Shown here: positions 30,890 through 43,529 of the stretch, piece after piece | How the letters are laid out: each line of letters starts with the position of its first letter | How positions within the stretch are numbered: position 1 is the first letter of the stretch | Origin: Achatina immaculata | Taxonomy: Eukaryota > Mollusca > Gastropoda > Stylommatophora > Achatinidae | Assembly: GCA_009760885.1 (NCBI GenBank) | Contig: CM019719.1 | Location: forward strand, 27,771,084 to 27,835,083 | DNA length: 64,000 nt | Direction of reading: 5' to 3' | Translations under genes and position numbers: made by a program | The notes under the pieces: model-generated | Databases searched by the model: none | What the model saw: the letters and a program-made list of their open reading frames with translations, nothing else | What the model was told of the DNA's origin: nothing

Positions 30890-32012
30890 TCATCCTGAAA
30901 AAAGAACTTTTCTCACTGACTTAAGATGTTTTGTGAAAGAGACCTCATCAAGTTTCAACCATTTACACTTTGAGTGGGTTATATCCACCTCATCAGACCA
31001 TCTTCCAGCTGAGACTAACAGTTGGCTGTCTGTTGGCTCGTTTTTATCACAGAAAGCATGGACCTTCTTCAGGACAGCTTCAAATTCCTTAACCTCACCA
31101 ACAATGTCAGCCTCTTTGGATAGTCTGTCTTTGAACAACGATAGAAAATGACTGTACAGTTCAGTGTCTGCCATAGAAAAACGCCAATGTTGCTCCCTAT
31201 GCAACTCTGTGAAGTTATTTTGTATGTCTCCTCCCGCTTTTCTGGCAAGTTTTTTGTAGTATAGGATGTCTTGGGTGCACCATCGTAGGCTTCGCTTCAG
31301 AAGGATGAGAGACTCGTGGAAGTAGTCAGTTATTAGAATCAGATCGAAGTGTTTCTCTGTCTCCGCTATGAAAGACTGGATGTAGTCAGTGTCATTGAAG
31401 GGATGCGTTAGATTATACCCCAGGTCCATGGACTGACGATTATTGGTGTAGCTCGCATAACCCTTGACATCGTACTTTTGGGGATTGGCTAGATACGCTT
31501 CTATGGGATTGGATGTGTTTATTTGTTTCAGATAGTGAAAGTTTTCTGTCTCCTTGAAGTAGATGAATGAGGAAACAAAATGTTTGAATGGCTCCCGTAT
31601 GAATGTGAATTTGAAGGTGTCATTGTAGAGGAAGGTGAAAATAGCTTCATCGTAAACATGGTGGTTGAACACCATGTCGTATTTGTTCACATTTGCGTCC
31701 AGGATGATCTGACTGGGAGAGAATGGCGGCTTCAGGTTGATGTGTGTCTCCACCGGCAGCAGCGCCAGCAGGTCATGTGACCTGCAGTACTCGGCCAAGA
31801 TGGAATAGACTGTCGTACTTCCGGTCTTGTGAATTTTAAGATAGTACACGTGTTTCACTGGCATCAGCTTCTTGTGTCTCATGGCGCTCGAGAGATCTCC
31901 TCCGGCGTCAGCTGAAGCTGCAGGGGCGAGGTACGCGAGGAAAGACGACGAGTGCTTCTGAACTATCAAGAATACAAGGACCACGACTGTCCAAGTAAAG
32001 ACTAGGGTCAAA
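30890..32012 (-). CDS. Galactosylceramide sulfotransferase-like (Gal3ST family, PF06990 type)
   Basis: Golgi type II membrane enzyme family that moves sulfate from PAPS to the 3-OH of galactose on glycolipids or glycans. The ORF is open from an ATG at 32065 (391 aa), close to the usual 400-430 aa. Counting from there: hydrophobic anchor about residues 19-36, 5'-phosphosulfate loop LKIHKTGSTT at 76-85, 3'-phosphate motif FIREPFKHFVSS at 155-166, and five N-glycosylation sequons (N148, N183, N218, N224, N284), as expected for a lumenal domain. A strong acceptor (minus strand CTTGTTTCTTTCAACAG) falls inside codon 18, so the true exon probably begins at 32012 and residues 1-17 are intron; an upstream exon would supply the start. 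A consensus donor on this strand at 33160-33165 is a possible partner, unproven. The rest is one exon, ending in TGA at 30890-30892. Which Gal3ST paralogue it matches cannot be told from motifs alone. Confidence 0.92.
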
Positions 32013-32065
32013 CTGTTGAAAGAAACAAGCGCATAGAAATAAAAGCCAGGAAGTGTTAATAACAT

Positions 32066-32370
32066 AAACTGGACAATGTTAGCAATAAAAAGTAGATAAT
32101 GTTAGCAATATAGATAAGACAATGCTAGCAATATAAACTGTGCTGTGTTAGCGACATAAACTAGACACTGTTAACAACAACAAAAATTATAAGATGTTAA
32201 CGATGTAACCTAGACGATGTTAACAAAACAAAGTAGACAATGTTAACAGTACGGACTAGAAAATGTTAACAATTTAAACTCGATGGAGCTAACAATATAA
32301 ACTAGACAGTGTTAACGATATAAACCAGACATTCTGAAGCAGTGTTAACAATATAAACTAGACACTCTGA
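32066..32370. repeat. Degenerate 24-30-bp repeat upstream of the sulfotransferase exon
   Basis: Irregular units of gacaatgttagcaatataaa with ctag endings, strongly diverged. It fills the start of the presumed upstream intron or 5' flank of the Gal3ST gene. Confidence 0.75.
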
Positions 32371-32574
32371 AGCAAAACAATGATGTCAGGCAGCTGTTAC
32401 TTCTGAGCGCAAAGAGAAACTAACACCTGAACTAATTTTCTCTTATTTCCATCTCAGCGTTATCTCACATTACTTATTATATAGGATACGTGCAAAGGAC
32501 GTCATGAGCAAGATAAATAAAAGTATTGAATTTCAGTGGATCAAGAAAGAATAACCAGAGAAATAATGCGTACA

Positions 32575-32810
32575 CGTTTATGATTAGTGGTTGCCTGTGT
32601 ACACGTTTATGATTAGCGATTGTCTGTGTACATGTTTATGATTAATGGTTGCCTATGTACATGTTTATGATTAGTGGTTGCCTATGTACATGTTTATGAT
32701 TGGTGGTTGCCTATGTACATGTCTATGTACATGTTTATGATTAGTTGTTGCCTATGTACATGTTTATGATTAGCGATTGTCTATGTACACGTTTATGATT
32801 AGTGGTTGCC
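32575..32810. repeat. 29-bp minisatellite, 8 units
   Basis: Unit gtacatgtttatgattagtg then gttgcctat. Confidence 0.92.
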
Positions 32811-32811
32811 T

Positions 32812-32960
32812 ATGGCCCAAAGTGGTTAGTGCCTTCTTGATTCACGCCTGGGACGATGGTTATAGCCCGGCTGCAGGCGCTTCAGTCATCCGGTCGTAGA
32901 AAGAGGTACCTGATTCCTTCTAAAATGGGGAAATAAAGATGGCCTGGCATGACATTATGT
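32812..32960 (+). mobile_element. Degenerate tRNA-derived SINE
   Basis: cccaaagtggttagtgcctt has an A-box flavour and gatggttatagcccggctgc a decayed B box (GGTTATAGCCC), about 35 bases apart. The body continues to catgacattatgttctag. No transcription signal beyond that. Confidence 0.5.
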
Positions 32961-33700
32961 TCTAGTTCGCCGATATGTCAACGAAAACACAGGCACTAAG
33001 TGCATCTACAAGTATGTATGACAGAGATAGACTGCCAGTGACTAGTGACCAGTTCTGCACAGGGTTGCTGTGGTAAAGTTGTGTGTAAAGTTGTGTAAAA
33101 TAAACTCAGTGATTTAAACAAAAAACACACATTTAGGACCAGTTCTACTGAGTGTTGAAACTTACCACCTGAAAATACTTGCAACGTTTACAGAATAAGC
33201 GAGTCTGGTTGTGTTGAAACATTTACTTGAGATGTCCGGCGCCATTTCCTTCACGTCTGCTTTGAGACAGAAAGAATAGAATGCGACAGTGTAAGTAATA
33301 TTCGAGCCCTAGACAACTTCCGGTCTTTTTTTTTTGTAACATCCGGTGACATGATTTCGAATTGTAACATATTTTGTAACTTCCGATCATATGATTTCTA
33401 ATTGTAACAACCATCCTTTCGTTTAGTATATGTTTACTTTCCAGTCTTACGCCTGAGTGCAATCTCTAATGACACTCTTTCTACAAGGAATACTTTATTC
33501 TCCATTGGACATTAGCTATTGGTAGCAAATGCAATAACTAACAACATCATATGTCTGTGATACCAACGACATTTGTCTGTCAGATCTTCTGTTCACTTCA
33601 CATTTTTTCGTCTACATTATTTGGCAATATCTGCCATAGTTCATTACAACAATAACAAATACAAAATAGTCATTTACCTGCCGTGAAATTACAATTAGTG
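32961..33700. other. Possible 5' region of the sulfotransferase gene
   Basis: No clear ORF. A minus-strand consensus donor (GTAAGT) at 33160-33165 could end a 5' exon that splices to 32012, but no coding support was found. Confidence 0.3.
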
Positions 33701-33704
33701 GTCC

Positions 33705-34022
33705 AGTCAGTCAATCATTTGCATGTCCCTCGCAGAACTTTGCCTCCCTAAGAGCTCTCCTGTAGGCCTCTTGGTTGTAAGCAAGATGGCCTTTTGCTGA
33801 TGCATCCATTTGCAGATCATCAATGATGTCTTGCAACCATCTTCGCCTTGGTCTTCCTCTCTTTCTTGTTCCCATTATGTATCTTTCCAAGATTGTCTTC
33901 TTTAAATTATCATGACGTTTAATGTGTCCAAAATATTTACGTTTTCTCAGTTTAATCCTCTTTACTAGCCAGCCTTCTTCAATATTCAAGTTCGTGTAGT
34001 ATGGATATATTTGTTCTTTCAT
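33705..34022 (-). mobile_element. RTE-like LINE (family A), 5'-truncated
   Basis: Minus strand is open for 103 codons: MKEQIYPYYTNLNIEEGWLV, KRIKLRKRKYFGHIKRHDNL, then RKRGRPRRRWLQDIIDDLQM to GHAND-stop. The tail is CAGT-type (cagtcagtcaatc). Possible TSD tagtggt on both sides is weak. Confidence 0.82.
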
Positions 34023-34121
34023 ATTTTTTTTTACTTTTCAAGTAGTGGTTAAGTCATAGAAAAAAAATCCATGTTATCGATACTTTTTATATGGGACCCC
34101 AGAGGTAAAAACAAAAAAAAC

Positions 34122-34290
34122 TCATCATCATCATCATCATCATCATCAGGTGCCATGTTGACAAGGGTTGGTGGTCACCCTCCACAGATCTCGATTCTTG
34201 ATATTTTTAGTCAGCTCAGTTAGTGACTTTCTATCACAAATAGCGTTCGACTTTCTATGGTCTTCTTTGCTGGCCTTTTCCTCCCTCTCT
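34122..34290 (-). mobile_element. LINE 3' terminal fragment with (ATG)n tail
   Basis: Minus strand gives RPAKKTIESRTLFVIESH and, in another frame, LTELTKNIKNRDLWRVTTNP then stop and (ATG)8, the usual end of several RTE/Jockey-like LINEs. Confidence 0.6.
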
Positions 34291-34291
34291 C

Positions 34292-34303
34292 TCTCTCTCT
34301 TCC

Positions 34304-34346
<43 letters not shown>
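34292..34346. repeat. (CT)n tract
   Basis: Pure to near-pure CT repeat next to a LINE end. Confidence 0.95.
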
Positions 34347-34349
<3 letters not shown>

Positions 34350-34429
34350 ATTTCCCGCTGCTGTGATGTTTCCATATCCTGAAGCAAAGCTTTAAGGAAA
34401 CTTAATTTAGTTTCAGAGCGAACGTTTGA

Positions 34430-35385
34430 AGCTGCACATGTTAACAGCTTCACATTATCACAGCTTCACATATCCAAACTCCATATTATCCCAGCTTCAC
34501 ATTATCACAGCTTCACATATCCAAACTCCATATTATCCCAGCTTCACATTATCACAGCTTCACATATCCAAACTCCATATTATCCCAGCTTCACATTATC
34601 CAAGTCCCATCTTATCATACCTTCAAATATCCAAGCTTCACATTATCTCTAGACAATATTATCCCAGCTCCACATTATCTCATCTCAACATCATCTCATC
34701 ACATTATCCCAGCTCTAAAATATCAAAAGTTGCACATTATCTCAGCTCAATATTATCCTAGCTGAATATTATCTCAGCTCAATACTATCCTAGCTCAATA
34801 TTATCCTAGCTCCATATTATCTCAGCTCAATACTATCCTAGCTCAATATGATCTCAGCTCAATATTATCCTAGCTCCATATTATCTCAGCTCAATACTAT
34901 CCTAGCTCCACATTATTTCAGCTCAATATTATCCTAGCTCATCATTATCTCAGCTCAATATTATCCTAGCTCCACATAATCTGAGCTCAAATAGTATCCT
35001 AGCTCCACCATCTCAATTCATTATTGTCATAGATCCGCTATCTTAATTCAGTATTATCCTAGCTCCACTATCTCAGTTCAGTATTATCATAGCTCCATTA
35101 CTGCAGTTCAGTATTATCCTAGCTCCACGTTATCTCAGTTCAATATTATCCTAGCTCCACATTATCTCAATTCAATATTATCCTAGCTCCACATTATCTC
35201 AATTCAATATTTTCTTAGCTCCACTATCTCAATTCAATATTATTGTAGCTCCACATTATCTCAGCTTATATTATCCTAGCTCAACATTATCTCAGCCCGA
35301 TATCATCCTAGCTCCACCATCTCAGTTCAGTATTATCCTAACTCTACTGTCTCAGCTGAATATTATCCTAGCTCCATGCCTTGGA
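34430..35385. repeat. Degenerate cacattatc/tatcctagctc repeat block
   Basis: Left part: three units of about 66 bp (cacattatcacagcttcaca then tatccaaactccatattatc). Right part: about 25 irregular units of roughly 32 bp built from caatattatcctagctccac and attatctcagctc. Both share the attatc-cagct core. Confidence 0.88.
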
Positions 35386-35754
35386 AAGACAAACATCTTC
35401 TAGAAAAACAAATAGTTCTCTACTATGGCGTAAACTAAGACATAAAAATCGCCTAGTCTAGCTAGTAGCTTTCACTTCACACTGAAAACCCGCACAGCTA
35501 CGTTTTCCCTCATTATCATAAATATTCACATATACGTAATATAACATAAGATACCTACTCCTGTACGCTTTTCTGTTCTCTGCTTTTCACTTTTACCTTC
35601 TTTTGCTTTGATATCTGCACAATATGGTAGTTATGACTTAGTGAAAATTTGATAATTATCAGTCATTGTAATTAATATCATAAACATGGATTCGCTATGA
35701 ACTCTTTTCTATTCATTGCCAACGATATCTTAGAATAGTCCGGTATTTCATATG

Positions 35755-36092
35755 TATGTTTCTTACATGCTAGTTTCAAATATGTTTCTTACACGCTAGT
35801 TTCAAATATGTTTCTTAGATGCTAGTTTCAAATATGTTTCTTAGATGCTAGTTTCAAATATGTTTCTTACATGCTAGTTTCAAATATGTTTCTTACATGC
35901 TAGTTGCAAATATGTTTCTTACATGCTAGTTTCAAATATGTTTCTTACATGCTAGTTTCAAATATGTTTCTTACATGCTAGTTTCAAATATGTTTCTTAC
36001 ATGCCAGTTTCAAATATGTTTCTTACATGCTAGTTTCAAATATGTTTCTTACATGCTAATTTCAAATATGTTTCTTACATGCTAGTTTCACA
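35755..36092. repeat. 26-bp minisatellite, 13 units
   Basis: Unit caaatatgtttcttacatgc then tagttt, with very few changes. Confidence 0.95.
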
Positions 36093-38080
36093 TGATCAGT
36101 AAAATTTATCATTAAGTACTCGTATGTACAGGAAAGTGTACAGGAATTCAAGTTTGTTATCATTCCATGTAGTATGTTATCTTTTGCAAAGTATGTATTC
36201 ATAATAAAAGCAACATGATACAACAGCACATAGAAAAACTGGCAAATAAAGTTGTAAATGACTTACACTATAAACGAATCTCGATTTTTATAAAGGAAAT
36301 TGTAAAGAAGACTAACCCAGTCATGGATTGTTATATATATTATTATATTATGATATATATATACATTTTAAATACATACATTTTAACATACATTTTAAAA
36401 GTATAGAAAATATACTAGACAAGATTGTGTGTACATTACATACTTTTGGCGTGTCATAAGCAAGTCGTTCAGATCTGTAACATGTTTGCAAATCCACAGC
36501 TCGCGCATAATAACAGTGACTTGTACAAAAAAAAATGCTTTGTTTTGATATACAAGACGAGAGAGTGGCCATTGATTTTTTTTCTGTTTAAATATACAGG
36601 AAAAGAGAGGAGCGACTGACTGGGGTTTTTTTTTACGGTCTGTTGTATAATGCATAAATCTTGTACGTACATTTTATACAAATGTATAAATCTTTGGTGT
36701 AGTTTGAGGAGTGAGAAAAGTTACTAGTGGATCTCTATGAAACCGTCAAGGGCACTTAACTGGAACCTGTCACACGAATACACACAGCAAGCCGTGAAAC
36801 TCTTGTGAGATCATTGCCCTGACAAACTTTGCTGTAACTAACTGAAATGAGACACATATGTAACTGACCTTCATCTTATGAGGTAGTCACTGGAGCTGTT
36901 ACGTGTACGCTACACATCCCACACACATACACACACAGCACGCGGAAACTTTCACCATAAACCTTGATGGCTATCGGTATATCTGTGGCTATGTTTCTTG
37001 ACAAATCCTAAAGGTGTCTTCGCCATCTTGGAAACGGCAGCCAACCACTTGTGGCCTGTCGTGTTATAATTAATCTTGTCTTGTAACCTACCTGGGAACA
37101 TCTCTCTTACCTTTTTTTATATTTCCTGGCGCATACTTTTAAAAAAAAACATAAACCAGAGTTTACGTTGCTTGTATGACGCAAGCACTTGTTGACTTCT
37201 TTTTCTACTCCGCTTGTATAATTTTAAGAACGAGTGAGAGATGAAAAAACTGTTTGAATTGTCAAACTTTATCTGAATAAACCCATTACTGCGGTGAAAA
37301 CAGATGGGAGATAACAGAGAACGCAAAGCAATAACTAGAAATTAGGGACGTCAGGAAAAATCTCCCCTTTCATATGCGATACGCTGTCGCTTGAACTTGA
37401 AGAACAGCCATATATTCTGCTGCTGGCCTAGAGATGGGCCTCCTTGCACTCACGTCACTCCCATATGTACTCAACCTCTAACCTCAGTGTTGAGCGTAGT
37501 GTGTGTTGGATGCCAATACTTCATTGGCTGTACACAGCTCGATCTTTACCGCAAAGTTCTGATTGTCTGCCGCTGCTTTTCGTTATGACAAACGAGTCTT
37601 TTTTCTACTCCTCTCCCTGTAAATCTGACAGGGTGACTATTATGAGGTCTGTTTTGTCCATTTGTAGGGTCCCAGAGTTGTTGCTATGCTGGCCAGTTAC
37701 TGCTGTGGTTGCCAATTGATCTGTCATTTCATTGTCTTTTGCGCCGACTTGTCCTGGGCAATAAATCCATGTCGGAATTACTTGTAAATGGTTTTAGGCA
37801 AATTAACGTTGACGCAGTAATATTAACATTCGACAAACAAGCCTTCATTAACATTATATTTCTCGAAATTTCGCCACAAATTTCTTATTCGTCAAAGATA
37901 CTATTAACAATATGCTTTTGTTGTGAAACAACTAGCAGAGATTATACTGACGGCCCTAGACTTTTGTTGTGAAACAACTAGCAGAGATATACTGACGGCC
38001 TTAGACTTTTCTGAATATGTAATGCAATGAAAACTCGACGATAACTTTACCAGAACATTCTGAAGTTTCTTTTGCTGCAT
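36093..38080. other. Intergenic DNA, nothing firm
   Basis: Several short ORFs, none with recognisable domains or splice context. A 36-bp direct repeat (cttttgttgtgaaacaacta then gcagagat) is at 37914 and 37964. Confidence 0.45.
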
Positions 38081-38089
38081 TGTACCACT

Positions 38090-38211
38090 TTTTGCTCATT
38101 CGTTAGTTAGCTGCAGTCCGCTGGAGCATGACGACTGTGCATCTTCATGTTGCGCGGTCCTCGGTATCTCTAGTCAAATCAGGTGCCTTTTTTTCCTTCT
38201 CGGTCCCTCTT

Positions 38212-38244
<33 letters not shown>

Positions 38245-38250
38245 CAATTG
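38090..38250 (-). mobile_element. Possible LINE C-terminal scrap
   Basis: Minus strand LTRDTEDRATWRCTVVMLQR resembles the end of LINE ORFs (DRxxWRxxV). Next to a (CT)n tract at 38217-38243. Weak. Confidence 0.35.
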
Positions 38251-38589
38251 TTCCTGTAAGTTTCCTTTGACTACAAATTTCTGTAACTCTTGTCTTCTTG
38301 CAACATGTTCAAATAATACTTATTTATCTTCTTGTGGTTTGAAATAGTTTGTTGTACGGCCATTTCTCTGAGAAGTTTTTGTCATTTGTGTTTTCTATTC
38401 GTACATCAGGGGATCATATCTCTCAAAATCCACCTGTCTTTGACTTTCAACTTCTGTTTCTTTGTTTACTGTGCAAATTTTACAGGCAAGTCCTGGTGCC
38501 CCCGGGTACCTATGTTCCAATCACTTGCTTGTTATCCCTTTTGTTGGTTCATTTTCCTTTCCCTCTGTTCTGGAGCTTCCCATCGCGGT

Positions 38590-38725
38590 GGAGGTGTTAA
38601 GAAAGGTAAAGGCAATCATGTCATGCTTTAGGTGCACACAGGGATATGGTGTTAGTGCCCATATTTTCCTTGACCTGTCAGCACACTAGGAGTGGTTTGG
38701 GGTGGTAGTTTGAGAACCACTGGCA
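38590..38725 (-). mobile_element. SINE fragment (same family as 13694-14134)
   Basis: ggtgttagtgcccatatttt then ccttgacctgtcagcacac matches the SINE core ggtgttaggcccgtattttc in diverged form. Confidence 0.5.
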
Positions 38726-38974
38726 GATTCTGTGCCTCAACACTTTCGCAGTATCGGCTGCAAAGAACACAAGCTGGCAGTTAAAGTGAGATAGAAGACA
38801 AGAATGTTATAGAATGTTGCTTATACCATTCTTATTCCTGACTTCATTTCAGCTTGTATTTATCATCAGATGTCGCTGTTGTTCCGACGTAAATATCTCT
38901 AAACTTTAAAAATTGGTTATCCATTTTATAACTGACTGTATCTCTAAACTCAGCACTGGCTCCTCATTTGATAA

Positions 38975-39265
38975 CTAATTGTGTCTCTAACATTGGCCTC
39001 CCCCTCTCCTCCACCTATTCCCCCTGCAAGAGATTTTACTTTCCTCTTACTGGAACTTTTTATCTGGTACACGCCGAAAAAGATCCTGGGATTCAATCCA
39101 GCCTCTAAACATGAGTACCAGAGAAATCTGAGACGGTAAAAGCGGCCAGGTGTAATACTGACCACATCAGGCTTTCATGTGCCGACGGTCATGGAAATTA
39201 CGAGCCTAACATCGTACTCCCCATCTTGCCTTAATGGCTTGGAAACGGGAACTTTACCTTATTTA
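38975..39265 (+). mobile_element. SINE (same family as 13694-14134)
   Basis: The reverse complement reads ttaggctcgtaatttccatg, gcacatgaaagcctgatgtg, gtcagtattacacctggccg, in order with the copies at 13694 and 53356. The tRNA-like head is not visible at its left end. Confidence 0.7.
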
Positions 39266-39428
39266 TAACACCGCGATATGTGTCCCGGTTCGCCGGCGGG
39301 AACAGCAACTATAGGGCCCGGCATAAAGCATCGCTGGATTTAACTGACGTAGTGCGCAGAAACTGAATACGTGTAAAAAAAAAAAACATGACGTCAGAGA
39401 TCAGGCAGACAAACGGTTATTTTTAACA

Positions 39429-40174
39429 ATGGCTTCTTGGCAAACACAAAATCGCACATTCACCGTTGAAACTTATTTTAAAAGTGGAGAATCGTCTGTT
39501 AACGTACAACGAAAGTTCCGTCGCCATTTTTGAGTTGCATCCCCGTGATAATGTTCCCGGTGGGAGGACAAAACAATTTTGAGGTGGGTCAAAAAATTTA
39601 AGGAAACTGCTAATTGCTTTAATAACAAGTCTACTGGTCGTCCAAGAACTCAGCAGACACCTGAACGAATTAAAAAAGCCCACAACGCATTGCTTCGTAG
39701 CCCTCGGCGATCAGCTGTTAGGCACTCTTTGGCACCTGGCATCCTCTTACTGTTAATAGTGATCTTTATGTGCAGATGCTAAATGAATACTTCATTCCAG
39801 ATTTGGCCAAAAGAAATAAGAGACTAATATGGTTTCAACAAGATGGAGCAATTGTCCACACAGCCGGTCAGTACGTGGCCATGCTGCGGCAAGCATTTCC
39901 CAATCGTCTTATTTCCAGATCTGGGGATATTCGTTGGCCGGCAAGGTCACTGGGTTTATCGGCCGCAGACCTATTTTTGTGGTAGTATCTCACGAACATG
40001 GTGTATGCTAGTCGACCACAGTCAATTGCAGACCTAAAAGATCGATTCCGACACTGCATTCAAAATAACCCTTTGAACATGTTAAATGGTGTTATGCAGG
40101 AATTTTCTAGACGCCTGGATGAATGTATCAAATGTAATGGCGGTCACCTAACCGGCGTAATTTTAAACACCTAA
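39429..40174 (+). pseudogene. Tc1/mariner-superfamily transposase pseudogene
   Basis: Plus-strand pieces: MASWQTQNRTFTVETYFKSG (helix-turn-helix start), WVKKFKETANCFNNKSTGRP, then after an internal deletion LNEYFIPDLAKRNKRLIWFQ, QDGAIVHTAG (second catalytic Asp region), DIRWPARSLGLSAADLFLWG (third region; the expected P-D-L is changed to L-G-L), and ending LNMLNGVMQEFSRRLDECIK to FNT-stop. Multiple frameshifts and a stop replace coding in the middle. Terminal repeats were not identified. Confidence 0.78.
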
Positions 40175-40179
40175 ATATG

Positions 40180-41425
40180 ATTGTCAGTAATAATAAAAAT
40201 ACCCACTTTTCTGAGTTTCTTTCACTTTTTTTTTACCAAAATGTATAGCGCTTATTTATTTTCCATTTTTAAAAAACCAGCTATACTTTATGTTGGACCT
40301 TATATAATCAGCATTTCCGATAGATTAAATCTGATATGTGGAGGGAATATACTGATCTAAGATCTAAGCGACCTATTTTGCATATCAGAGCAAAAAAGGA
40401 TTAAAAAAGATTAAAACCTTGATAGTCAGGATGGGAACAGTCAAACCACCAATCAATTCAAAGACTGTAAGAAACTGGTCATATTCCCGCTTTTAGGGCC
40501 ATCCTTGTTAAACCAAATGTAAAAAAAACAAAACAACCACAGGTTGTTCACTTAGTTCACTGTGTTGAGGAAGGGTCGCCACTGAAAAAGTATCATCTGC
40601 ATGTCCACTGAGGCATAGAAAAGGGTCGGCAGGGAATGAAATAAAAATAGTATATCGTTTCTATGAATATAAAGGTGGACAGAGGTGTGTGGTTCAGTTG
40701 TACAAAAAAAAGATAGGACAAGCGAGAAAACTGGGCAAGTTTACTCGTATGCCTATTTTTATATTAGTGTAATTGCTAACACTAAACATTAAACACATCG
40801 TTTGCCTACACACTGTACTATACTGTGGAGGTGGTGGTGGTGATGGTGGTGATGTGTGGTGGTGGTGGTGGTGTGTGGTGGTAGTGGTGTGTGGTGGTGG
40901 TGGTGGTGGTGGTGGTTATCTTAAACTACTGAACTCTTCATTCATTATTACAACGTCACAATTTAGTGAGCAGATTTGCTTTACTGCTACACAGGTGCCA
41001 CAACAGACGCCACATTGTTATACAACCCGTGACAACGACAACCCAGGAGGACAACCACTACATTTCCGTACACAAACATGACCAGTTACACGTAATTAAC
41101 TCACTCAATACCACAGTTTCAACATGAATCCAATTATCACAGAATTCAACAAGTAAAATCACAACAGTTTAATGATGAATTCCCATTAGTTAAATGCGTT
41201 AGATGTAGTGTGTAACTGATGGAAACAATTAACATGATGATATAAAAATGGTCCGGGCGATTAGCGTCAACATGGGACCCTCACTACAATACAACATCCA
41301 AAAATATCATACCTCATATACAGTGAAAACTTCTAACAGTCTTCCAACACATAATCACATTTTTGTCCTATAAAGGACAATCAACTACAGAATCACATTT
41401 TTGTCTTAAAAAGGACAGTCAACTA
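40180..41425. other. Intergenic DNA with (GGT)n block
   Basis: No genes. A G-rich (ggt)n/(gtg)n block at 40826-40918 and three short tttttgtcctaaaaaggaca-type repeats around 41360-41420. Confidence 0.5.
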
Positions 41426-41436
41426 CAACACTACAT

Positions 41437-42362
41437 TCTTCTTCTTCTTCTTCATACACATTGTCTGTCTATATCTGCAGTCCTGTCTCTTGGATAAATT
41501 TCACTGTTTTTTTTTGTGTGTAATTCATGTATGGAACCATAGAGCTTATCTTCTTTGGTGGTTTCACTGGGCCATTAATTACTTCTCAGTGTCTCATAGT
41601 TGGTGCAGTTCTGGGGGATATATTCCACAGTTTGGGGCAGCTGGGCACATGTACAAAGAGTAGTTGTACCAACCTTAAACTTTGTATACATATGATTTCG
41701 GAGTCGGCTGTGTCCTTTTCGGAGACGGAAAATGGTGACTTATTCCTTTCTATTTAGCATGTGATAGTCATCATGTGGTGGTGTTTGTGGCTTCCTGTAA
41801 GTTTTTATCATTTTTTTCTTCTGATTATAGGTGATCAGTATGTCTGGTTGCTTCATTTCAATGCCCTCTTTGACCATACGGTCAGCTTTCTCATTGCCTG
41901 GTATCCTACAGCAGGAGGGAATCCACTGCAAGGTGAATCTGTGTTGTGTTGTAAGCCAATTGTTTTACAAGGCATCCTTAAGATCTGGTAGTTTGTTGCA
42001 CTGAAGAACTTCTAGTACTGATCTTGCATCTGTGAGAATTACTACAGGGCGTGTATCAATTCTGGAGTCCGATAGTTTTTCAACCACGTCAATAACTACC
42101 CCAACTTCTGCATCATAGTTGATGCAGTATTTTCCGGTCGTATGGAAATCTTGTCAGTGGTGTTGTTTGGATATTCAATATGTGATACTGCCCCTCCATT
42201 CTTTATGGCATTGTGTGCAGATCCATCTGTATACACACGTATCCAGGTTTCACATGGATATTTGTCATCTAGCACACTAAGTGTGGCTGTTGATCTTACA
42301 AGACTGCATCTCACCATTCTGCACTCCTTTCACTTCAGTTTGAATAGTTGTTTGTGTACAAT
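41437..42362 (-). mobile_element. LINE with RNase H domain, 5'-truncated, 10-bp TSD
   Basis: Minus strand: WIRVYTDGSAHNAIKNGGAV (RNase H first Asp), then MQWIPSCCRIPGNEKADRMV (last Asp) and a Cys-containing tail, with frame breaks between. The tail is (GAA)n. AACACTACAT at 41427-41436 and 42363-42372 is the duplication. RNase H points to an I/Jockey-group LINE different from families A-D. Confidence 0.88.
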
Positions 42363-42379
42363 AACACTACATAAATAAC

Positions 42380-43525
42380 TTTACACTCTTGATGTCCTAA
42401 AAAGGACAGTCACCAACCAAAACTACATTTCAACTAACAGAGGTACAGCCTCTATCTCTATCTGTCCTAACCGTTTTTAATCATGTCGTCCCCTTCCCAT
42501 CTCTACCCCTAATGTCGTCTACTAGGCCTTGTCGTCTGCTAGTTAAAGTGCCGCACGGTGCTTTTTTCTACCCGAGCAACCACTAGAGGATCGGATTTTT
42601 CCGATCACTCTGTGCTTATTCTAATATACTGTTGCACAAAAACGAAAGTGGTATAAAGTAAGATGTACATACAAATGTATAAATGAAGAGCAGACAACAA
42701 TGTAACATTTAGTCGAAAAAAATCTTTCAAGGGATCACATCAAAAGCAAGCAAGAGTGAATGAAAATTCTGTGCCAGTCTTTCATTCAAGGATTGTTTAT
42801 GTTGCTTGTACAGACTGCGTATGGAGGACGACGTCAGATTTAATGAAGATGATCGAGTCTGGGAAGGAGAGGGGAAGTGGAAAAAAATGAAGTGGTTTAG
42901 TTCGCGTTACCAGCGTGTGACTGACTCCATCAGCAGGGCATGCTTCCATTAGTGTTGGAATGGAAGGCGGAGCACGTATGGGAACGTCCGGAGTTTGAAG
43001 ATGCCAGTCTCTGATTACAGATTACATGAAGTGTTTAATTTTTTTCATCTGTTTTTCGTGTTTTTATCTGTTGTGTTGTCTTTGTATGTGATCACTGAAA
43101 AAGTCTTTTGCCGAAATATTGGATTGTTGTATGTTCTTCATTTATACATGCTCATCTTTCTTTCTGCCTCTCTCGTTCTTGTCCACTTCCTTCACACTTT
43201 GTATCTTTTTGTAAAACTGAACCATGCACCTCTGTCTACCTTTATTTCTAAAACCAGTTTAACTGCAGTCGCCATTTCTTTTATTTCTGTGAATATGTCA
43301 CACTTCATTAGATGTACACAGGGAAAATAGTAATAATAATATTTTTCTGCTTCAGAAAATAATAATAATAATCCAATGACAGATCGAATTAATATATCTC
43401 AAAGGCGTATGAAATGACCAAGTTTCTGTCTCTCACGACGACATTAAGTCAAATTTAGACATTTGACCATTGACGTAAGAATACACGACAATCCCTTTAA
43501 TGGGAAATAACACACGACGAATTCG
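42380..43525. other. Intergenic DNA, nothing recognised
   Basis: The 111-codon plus ORF at 42995-43330 is hydrophobic and T-rich, with no start context, homology or splice support. Confidence 0.45.
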
Positions 43526-43529
43526 CGAG

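Noticed and set aside
38690..38745. gtttgagaaccactgg as hAT right terminus
   Set aside because: A single short motif at the edge of a SINE fragment, no partner end or target duplication.
42995..43330. 111-codon hydrophobic ORF on plus strand
   Set aside because: T-rich intergenic DNA gives Phe/Leu/Val codons; no signal peptide logic, splice sites or homology seen.
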